From NCBI GenBank assembly GCA_000320545.1, contig ADNK01000040.1:1-27500 (forward strand): 27,500 nt of DNA, given 5' to 3'. The position numbers and the translations under genes are program-made. Below, piece after piece: positions 20,617 to 27,500 of this stretch; position 1 is the first letter of the stretch; every line of letters starts with the position of its first letter. The stretch is from Bigelowiella natans CCMP2755. Taxonomy: Eukaryota > Cercozoa > Chlorarachniophyceae. Below the pieces are notes generated by a model that worked only from the letters and a program-made list of their open reading frames with translations, was not told the origin of the DNA and searched no databases.

Positions 20617-22403
20617 TCATGCATTGTTTTTATCATCATCCAGCCCTTCGAGGGTGAAAAATTGTAGCGAAGCCTTTGTATCTAACTCCATCAGGCCAGT
20701 GTGACTTGGCTGGCCTGCAGCCACTCTCCCACTCGCAGCATCGCGTTCGTAGTCACGCCGTCGATAGTCGGTGTTATCCGCGGAGATGTACAATGTCGCC
20801 CCAACGAACGCGGTCACGGCGAGAAAAAGCGCCGGGGCATAGAAAGATTTGCGCTGTATGAAAAAATTTCCCCATACAAATATCAAAGTCCAGAGCTGGC
20901 CTACTACCAGTGGCAGCGATGTTGCTATTGCCTGGGGGGCGGGATACGTTATCTCCATGAGGAGATCGAAAGTAGATGGAGTGAGGGCAGAGCTAAATAC
21001 TCCCATGACGGCGCAGCTGAACAAAGCTCCGTCGAGTGATTTCTGCGCCAGGCACACGCTAAAGAGGAGAAGCGACGCCGCGAACCCCAGGTATGCATAT
21101 AAAGCGGTGGCCCTGTGGGTAAATCTCCCGCAGTCAATTGCCCACGCGGAGAAGAGAGCTCCAAGCACTCCCACGAACGTGTAGATGAGCAGCACATTTG
21201 CGGAGAGGAACTCTGTCGTCGACATTATGGTGTTAACGCCCAGCACCACCCAGATGGCATTTTGCACCCCGGTAGCGACACCGAAGGACAGGAGAGTCAG
21301 CAGATAGCCGTTTGTCCTCGACAGGGCATACGTCGTTTTCGTAAGCTCGGAGAAGGAGTACGCGCGCAGAAACTTCGAGCAGCAGGAGGTGCTCCGCCGG
21401 TTGGCTCGCGATGAAGTTGTCACGGAGGAGAGAGACGGGCGGGTTGGGGGCTTGCCGACGAAGAATATAAGCTCTATAATGTAGACGAATAGAGACCCCA
21501 TGAACAGCATCAGCAGTAGGAGGGAAACGTTGTCGGAGCTTCCAATCTTCGGGATGACAAGTATCCTGATCAACATCGAATCAAAGTCAAGAAATAGTGG
21601 TGAGGCAGCGAAGCCTCCTAGCACTGGATAACGCACAATGTGAACCCAAAAAATGCAGCGTGGAGAATTGAATTCAATTCTTCAGCAAGGCTGTGAGAGT
21701 CTGAACTTTTATGGTTTTTTGAATGATGTCTGGATGCTTACCCCACTGTGACTCCGATCTCGTAGCAAATGATAGAGATAGCTTGGCAAGTCACCCGGTG
21801 TTTCGAATCAAACCAGTTTTGGGCTAGTGTTGGTGGTATTATCAAAATAAACGAATGCGCGATTCCCCCAACCACATTGCCGGCGAAGTTGAATACATAG
21901 CCGGTGATCCCATTCATCGAGAAGGGGGCAGGGATGACTTTTATCAAACTTCCCAAGAAATTGAGAAACGACCCCATGAGAATCCCATACCGCAGCCCAT
22001 TCTGATCCACTGCTTGCCCTGCCAAAGGGGCGCAAACGATGAACATGACCACGTATATCATTGAGAGCATAAAAATAGCCACTCGGCCAACACCGAAAAA
22101 GACCTGCCCCTCGCGAACGATCGGCCAGAAAGACACCCATATAACATGATCCATAATCGCCAAAATGCAGTATAGCCCTAACATGATCCAAGGAGAGGAG
22201 CAAGGAGGGGAGGAGCTGGAGCGGTTTGGAAGGGCATTCTCTCTTGGAGGACTGTCCTCCCTTGGAGGGGTGTTCTCCCTCTCTCTCTCTGCAGTAGTGC
22301 CGCGTTTCGTATCTCCAGTATCATTCGATCCACACTGGCTATTATCTAACATATTTTTGTCGTCTGTAGACCTCGTAGATGACATCTGCATCTCCTTCAA
22401 CAT
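20617..22403 (-). CDS. Major facilitator transporter, FLVCR/SLC49-like, two exons
   Basis: A membrane transporter of the FLVCR family, whose animal members move haem, choline or ethanolamine; the substrate here is unknown. Exons 22403-21742 and 21679-20617 (TGA) are joined over a 62-bp intron (donor GTAAGC, phase 2), giving 574 residues. A Ser/Pro-rich N-terminus of about 65 residues precedes TM1 (WIMLGLYCILAIMDHVIW). LSMIYVVMFI, the loop VDQNGLRYGILMGSFLNFLG and the segment PPTLAQNWFDSKHRVTCQAI match the FLVCR pattern (SMIY.., ..FGLR..., ..VWFG..E.STA..). The second half has the family feature LLMEITYPAPQAIATSLP, like the FLVCR ELTYPE motif. About 12 membrane segments can be counted. A charged central loop links the halves, and the C-terminus is hydrophilic. 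Start: first ATG of exon 1, with further in-frame Mets at positions 5 and 7. Confidence 0.88.
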
Positions 22404-23016
22404 CGATAAATCCTTTCTTTAGTTGGACCCGCTGTGGGGGATATTTTGATGTCTTTCCAACAACTCTAGATTATCCAAATGTTCTGATGCCACAAGTGTC
22501 TTTTTTTTTTTACGGAAGAGAACAGCCAGCCTCAGGCAGCTCACGCGTAACATTCGAATCTCTGATAGAAGCAAAAGGGAGTGAGTTGGATCTTGTTGAA
22601 GCATTCCAACTAAAACTGTTACGGAACTTACACTTGGGGTAGGGAATCGGACAAACTCCTTTCAGTGCGAGCAGATATAGCCTCCCCCATTCTCCAAGTT
22701 TTCTTCTTCCTGTTGTTTCTGAGAGGGTCCTCAAGCGCCCCGAGAGCAGCGAGGAGCAGGGGGCGACGACCCTTTGACTACTTGTGCGGAGTTAGAGGTC
22801 GATTGGTTGCTCGGAGCGCTATTTTGCCTCTGCGACGTGGATATATTCCCATATAAGCGAAGGAATCGCATAGACCGCCGATACTGCGACATCCTTCCCG
22901 CCGATCGGAATACGGTTCAAAGGGTTCACAAGACTTCGGTGGGATTTCCGTGTCGCGCGTATAAAAACCAGGTGATTTTTTCTCGTTACGGTCTCCTCGG
23001 TTCTCCTGGGAAAGCA
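22404..23016. promoter_or_regulatory. Shared 5' region of the transporter and tricorn-like genes
   Basis: 613 bp separate the divergent starts. A TATAAAAA box at 22960-22967 lies 50 bp before the tricorn ATG and would place transcription start about 25 bp before it. No comparable element was seen for the transporter. Small open frames here lack domains. Confidence 0.5.
22960..22967 (+). promoter_or_regulatory. TATA box of the tricorn-like gene
   Basis: TATAAAAA in a GC-rich setting (GCGCG immediately upstream), 50 bp before the ATG at 23017. Position and sequence fit a core promoter; no expression evidence is available. Confidence 0.5.
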
Positions 23017-23720
23017 ATGGCGTCTGCGTCTGAGGCTCGCATTCGGGAGCTGGAGGAAGAGCTCCGACGCTTGAAAATCGGAGCGAAAGTATGATGTGGC
23101 GAGCACGTTGCGGCCGCTTTGCTCTCTCTCTCTCTCTTTCTTTTCCTCTTTTATTTAAAGCATGATTACTAATGATCGATGTGACGTAGAATGCCACCGC
23201 CCCTGCGAAAGTTGAAGATGGCAAAGAGAATAAGAACGACTGCCCCGGTGGCTATTACCGCTATCCCGTCCTGTGTGGCGACCTGCTCGTATTTCTGGCA
23301 CAGGTATAAGATCGAACTGGCAGAAGTCCGCATACACGTACACACCACGTGCAGCAAGGATAGAGCATCCAGAATCGGCAGCACAGCAGGAGAAGGCGAG
23401 GAGGAAGGATAAACTTCTTTCTCTCTTCTTCTTCTACTTTTGTTGTTTATGCTAGTTCTTCTACTACGCCATCCACACGATCCACAAGCGGCAGCAGCAG
23501 TAACAGCAGCAGCAGTAGCAGGAGCGTTAAATAGGAGCCGCCATACCGTCTTTCTCACCATCCCTGTAAAATATTCAGGACATGCTACACGTTGCGCGCT
23601 TGGACTCCATCGCTACCGTTCCTCCTGTGCCTATTGAAGGAACTCATATGGCCAGGTATACTGATAATGGGGTATGACTGCTGTTCTATTATTTTGAGCC
23701 ACGGCCGACGGCATCACGAG

Positions 23721-23755
<35 letters not shown>

Positions 23756-24946
23756 CAGCATTATCCTTGTCATCACCATCATCCTCTGCATTGCGACAAC
23801 TCTCGCTTCCATACCAACCCAAAAAAATTGATAGAAAATCGACAGTGTTGGTCCCTAAACACCTTCAGTGTTGCAAGTTGGTAGAATTGTGAACACGATA
23901 ATTTCCTTATCATTATCGTCACCGCATAACCTCTCGTCTTCCTAAACAGCCATCCATCTATCTCTCCGGATGGAAAGACGCTGGTTTTTACGGTCACGAA
24001 TGCTAGTGACGTGCAGGAGGTATTTTACACCGTGGCCCCTCCTCTTCCTTCTCACCACCAGTAGGCACCCCTTACCGAATTACAATTACAAATAGGTGTT
24101 CGCACTGCCCCTATGCAGCGGTTATGAGTCCTCCTCCTCCTCTTTGCTTTACTGTGAGGGTAAGCTCCAACTCACGCACCTGGGTGCTGATGAGACCGGT
24201 AATAGATCAGGGGGCACATGTCTGCTCCTAACTTGAGGATGCAAAGCCCATACACACACACACACACACATACACATACACACTAAAAGAACGAGTACCA
24301 GGAAGTATATCGACTTATAACGTATAGTAATAGCATGTGTGTGCATAATGCGGTCAGTTGCTTGTCACCAAAACCATCTTCTTAACAAAGAAGCCCGCTT
24401 CATACAATGCGTATCGGTTAGGCATAGCAGGGTGGGGTATCACACCTTCCTCCAGCTCTTCGTCTTCTCCCCCCTCATCCTCTTCCTCATCAAAGTCGTC
24501 GGCCTATAACCTTTACCTTCGCTCGCTAGCGCGTGCAGCTCGACCTGGTCTTTTTCAGCACTTTTTCTATCATCATCCTTGCGGTGTTCCATCTCGATAC
24601 TATAAATGATATATATTATAAATATTCTTCTATGATGTTCAATCTTTCTGACCTCTTTCGTATTCAAACAAGGGTCCGTCACAAAGACACACCGTGTAGA
24701 CGTATTACTGTATTCTCAGGAACGACGCAGATATTCCGTAGTGGAGGCCCAAGATGGTCGCTAAGTGGTAAAGCGACGGGGGGGCGGCATCTGGTAGGGC
24801 AAGCTCAGGACGGAGGCGAACTGGAGGAAATGCCGATTATAGATGCAGATTGCATCCTGACTGATAAGCACAGTGGCCAAATCATCGGTGATTCAACGTA
24901 TCCTGAGATGATGCATGCAGCTTGCGGCTATCTGAGTTATCATGTA

Positions 24947-24982
<36 letters not shown>

Positions 24983-26581
24983 ATGTGGATGTGCCTTTGT
25001 GCTGCTGCTGCGCTCATGATCGTTCGTAGGCATGGGGCGTCATACTGAGGACGCTCATATGAAAGAATGGCGAGGGTAAATGATGATGATCATGAGCGTA
25101 AACACGTGCACACGATATACGAATATTCATTTCGTCTTAAAGAATTAGTACACTGCTTCAATTTACTCATATTTTACTACCATCCCCCCCCCCCCCTTCC
25201 CTCATTCGTCCGATACCATCTTATTAGATACGGTGGCGGACGCTTGGGTGAGCTATACCTCCTCAACAGCGCATCGATGAAGATGATGAATTGGGGAGAG
25301 GAGATCCCGTCTGGTGCTACTAGTGCTGCGGACGCAGCTGTTCAGAGAGAAGCACTGACGCCATTTCGTCGTGTCTTCAGCGACTATCACATTTCCTGCC
25401 CAATGGTCTTCTACGGCAGAAAAGACCACGATGGCGACAATGGTGAAAAGAGAACTACAGCTACTGATACTCCTCCCATCGTCTTATTCGTGGCCACGCG
25501 GTCGTCCATGCCCGATTTCGCGAATCTTTACGCTGGAGACTGGGGGGGGCGGAAGCTTGTGATGCTAACCGAACACAAGAAGTTCCACGTGCGACAGGCC
25601 TCCATCGATCCTAGCAGTAATACATACATGAAAGAGAGCACCAACACTTACCACGTCCTCTCACCTCCACTGGCATGCGACCACGGCAACGACGTCGATG
25701 ACTTATCTCTTACTTGTTCGTGCACTTTGTCGGTCTTGTTGCTTTTTATCGTCGTCGTTGTCGTCGTCGTCGTCGTCGTCGTCGTAATGACTGTCTCCAG
25801 GCGGGCGCGTGGTGTACAACTGCGGCCCCGATTTGTTCCTCCTCGACATCGGTAGCGTGTTGAGGCAGGCCAAAGTGCTACTAACGAGCCATGTACGCGG
25901 GGAAAGCAGGAGTAAGGTTGTACAAAGAAATATTGACAATGGTGGTGGTGGAGATAATGTGCGGCGGAGGCGGCGGCGTCGATTCGTTTCGATCGATCAC
26001 TTTCCTTGCACTGTCCATCGTGGTGACCGCTGTTTCGATCCATCCATTAACCATATCCTCATCTCTTCTCCAGGAGACAACGATAATGACCTACCTTACG
26101 GACACTTCCATCGCCCCACCATCACCATCAGCATCATCACCACCAGCAGCAGTGAGGATGGGGGGGGGCAACGATGCCCTGGCACTGACCCCCACAACAC
26201 CAACCACGCCGTCCTCCCCCCTTCGTTTCGCATCAAGCGGCGTCCTTGGCGTGTCAAAGGGCCTGTCGCCTTGGAGACTTCACCAACCAGCGGAGCACAT
26301 CGAGGACGTAGCTATACACCCGAGGGGGCACGCAATAGCGATGATAATTCGAGGTAGCAGCTGTAGAAAGTAATAGTGGTAATAGCCGAAGTCAGAACGG
26401 AGGGATTTGATGATGGTTTGTGCTCCTCCTCCTCCTCCTCCTCCTCCTTCTTCTTCCCCTTTGCTTTATGCAGGAACATTGTGGGAGATGGCTCCCTTCG
26501 GTGGCCCGGCAGTAGAAGTAGGCGTGGAGGGTGTCAGATACAAGATGCTCACGTATACCACAGATGGAGGTAGCAGTAGTG

Positions 26582-26614
<33 letters not shown>

Positions 26615-27423
26615 GTAGTAGTAGTAGAAGAGATATGATGATGACGACGATGATGATGACGACGATGATGATGATGATGATAATAAAAGATGTTGATGAG
26701 GAGGAGGAGGAGTAGAACTCGGAGAGGAACAAATCCCCCAAATTTGTCAAATATTTGACATCGAGTCGTCTCCCCCCTGTCTGCATTATCATCATCATCA
26801 TCATCATCTATTAACAATGATGATGTTATCAGGCATGATTGCTGCCTTTGCCGATCGAGGGGATCCCGACGCAGTATATATCGAATTCCACGCGGCGGGA
26901 CTATTTGCGAGTGAGTTGCAAGAAGGGAGAGGAAGAACGGCAAAAATAATGCTACAAAAGAAGAAGGAGAAGGAGAATTAGATGATGATGATAAAGAAAC
27001 AAAATGACATAAACACGCGCACACAAGTTCATGGTGTGTACACAGCATCCTCTTTTTGACTCACGCATTCGTAGGAAAATCACATCATATCTACCACCCT
27101 CAATCCATCAATCAATCAATCAACCAATCAATCAACCGCCAGGGAATGAGCTCGGGCACCCAAACCCATACCCTGAATCGCTGCTACGTCGCCACGCCTC
27201 CAGCCCTCAGCTCGCTAAATTCATCCGAGGAGGGCGGGGGGGGAGGAGGAGCTGTTCACATATAAATGGCAATGACGAGGATGCAAAGACGCCTCCTCAC
27301 ATCTCTGCAAACTGGTACGAGGCAGGGCCCATGGCGCTGAGGCCTTGGGCGGTGAAGCTACCAAGTAGCTTTGGGGTACCGGAGGAGATGGAGCACAGCC
27401 CGCTCCCAAACGCAAACCTGCTG
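23017..27423 (+). CDS. Tricorn-protease-like protein, N-terminal propeller part (runs out of window)
   Basis: Tricorn proteases degrade peptides downstream of the proteasome. They start with a six-bladed beta-propeller, then a seven-bladed one, then PDZ and serine-protease domains. Exons: 23017-23088, 23190-23303, 23579-23655, 23950-24060, less certain coding in about 24420-24942, then 25228-25616, 25801-25892, 26074-26353, 26474-26569, 26833-26910 and 27143-27423; phases agree within each listed run. The start MASASEARIRELEEELRRLK is a short coiled coil, then GYYRYPVLCGDLLVFLAQ opens the propeller. Blade signatures: HPSISPDGKTLVF, RRITVFSG, RYGGGRLGELYLLN, VLFVATRSS, LVMLTEHKKFHVRQASIDPSS joined to GRVVYNCGPDLFLLDI, IEDVAIHPRGHAIAMIIRG and DGGMIAAFADRGD. 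The catalytic part lies beyond the window, so activity cannot be judged. Low-complexity inserts (poly-Ser, Pro/Ser) sit between blades. A related TolB-like propeller is the main alternative. Confidence 0.77.
23721..23755. repeat. (CAT)n microsatellite in tricorn intron
   Basis: Trinucleotide run in the 294-bp intron 23656-23949. Confidence 0.9.
24946..24982. repeat. (GT)n microsatellite in tricorn intron
   Basis: The GT run begins 4 bases after the probable donor at 24943, so the donor merges with the repeat. Confidence 0.9.
25750..25785. repeat. (GTC)n microsatellite in tricorn intron
   Basis: Trinucleotide run ending 15 bases before the acceptor at 25799-25800. Confidence 0.85.
26580..26682. 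repeat. (CTA)n and (GAT)n microsatellites in tricorn intron
   Basis: A CTA run that turns into GTA (an inverted arrangement able to form a hairpin, 26580-26628), followed by ATGATGACG/GAT repeats to 26682, in the intron after the exon ending at 26569. Confidence 0.85.
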
Positions 27424-27448
27424 GTATGCGGGGGAGGAAAGGGGGAGA

Positions 27449-27466
27449 GGGGGGGGGGGGGGGGGG
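27449..27466 (+). repeat. Poly-G tract
   Basis: A run of about 18 G just after the tricorn donor at 27424. Prone to sequencing length error. Confidence 0.9.
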
Positions 27467-27500
27467 AAGATTTATATATGCACATATACATATATGTTGG

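Noticed and set aside
20676-21414. Several plus-strand frames opposite the transporter
   Set aside because: Shadows of the minus-strand transporter gene, with no independent support.
22774-23016. Plus-strand frame upstream of the tricorn start that stays open into exon 1
   Set aside because: It lies across the TATA box and has no Met context or domain; the ATG at 23017 just after the TATA box is the better start.
26392-27048. Minus-strand 218-codon frame with poly-Asp, poly-Ser and poly-His
   Set aside because: Repeat-driven antisense of tricorn exons and intron microsatellites.

Overview
This is nuclear DNA from an intron-rich eukaryote, most likely a protist or microalga. Genes are split into many small exons (18 to 540 nt, one of 1.3 kb) by GT-AG introns, and the introns are loaded with microsatellites. 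No bacterial-style operon, rRNA, tRNA or CRISPR was seen. I cannot name the species. The gene set (atypical E2F, TRF4-type nucleotidyltransferase, FLVCR-like transporter, globin, tricorn-like protein) would fit a stramenopile or similar alga, but that is a guess. All multi-exon models were assembled by hand from protein-family similarity plus splice-phase agreement.

Layout: 1-2.8 kb is simple-sequence DNA with one doubtful low-complexity coding stretch on the minus strand (1209-2061). A seven-exon RCC1-repeat protein runs on the minus strand (2817-5960). Head-to-head with it on the plus strand is a gene of about 7.6 kb (6377-14031) that appears to fuse an FKBP-like domain to a TRF4/PAPD5-type non-canonical poly(A) polymerase. 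A seven-exon globin lies on the minus strand (14812-16137), converging on the 3' end of the TRF4 gene. Head-to-head with the globin is an eight-exon atypical E2F (E2F7/E2F8/DEL class, two DNA-binding domains) at 16852-19171. The 0.7 kb between globin and E2F holds a perfect E2F palindrome, TTTGGCGCCAAA. A gene-free stretch with diverged repeats follows (19172-20616). Then comes a two-exon FLVCR/SLC49-like transporter on the minus strand (20617-22403) and, head-to-head, the first part of a tricorn-protease-like gene (23017 to beyond 27423) whose beta-propeller coding exons run toward the window edge.

The six recognisable genes alternate strictly in strand (-,+,-,+,-,+), giving three consecutive divergent pairs with short shared 5' regions. 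Only one functional link is visible: the E2F site between E2F and globin suggests E2F autoregulation and possible co-regulation of the globin. The globin and the FLVCR-like transporter could both relate to haem, but that is speculation. The best candidates for novelty are the FKBP-TRF4 fusion, the intron-bearing eukaryotic tricorn gene, and the globin/E2F divergent pair with its embedded E2F site.
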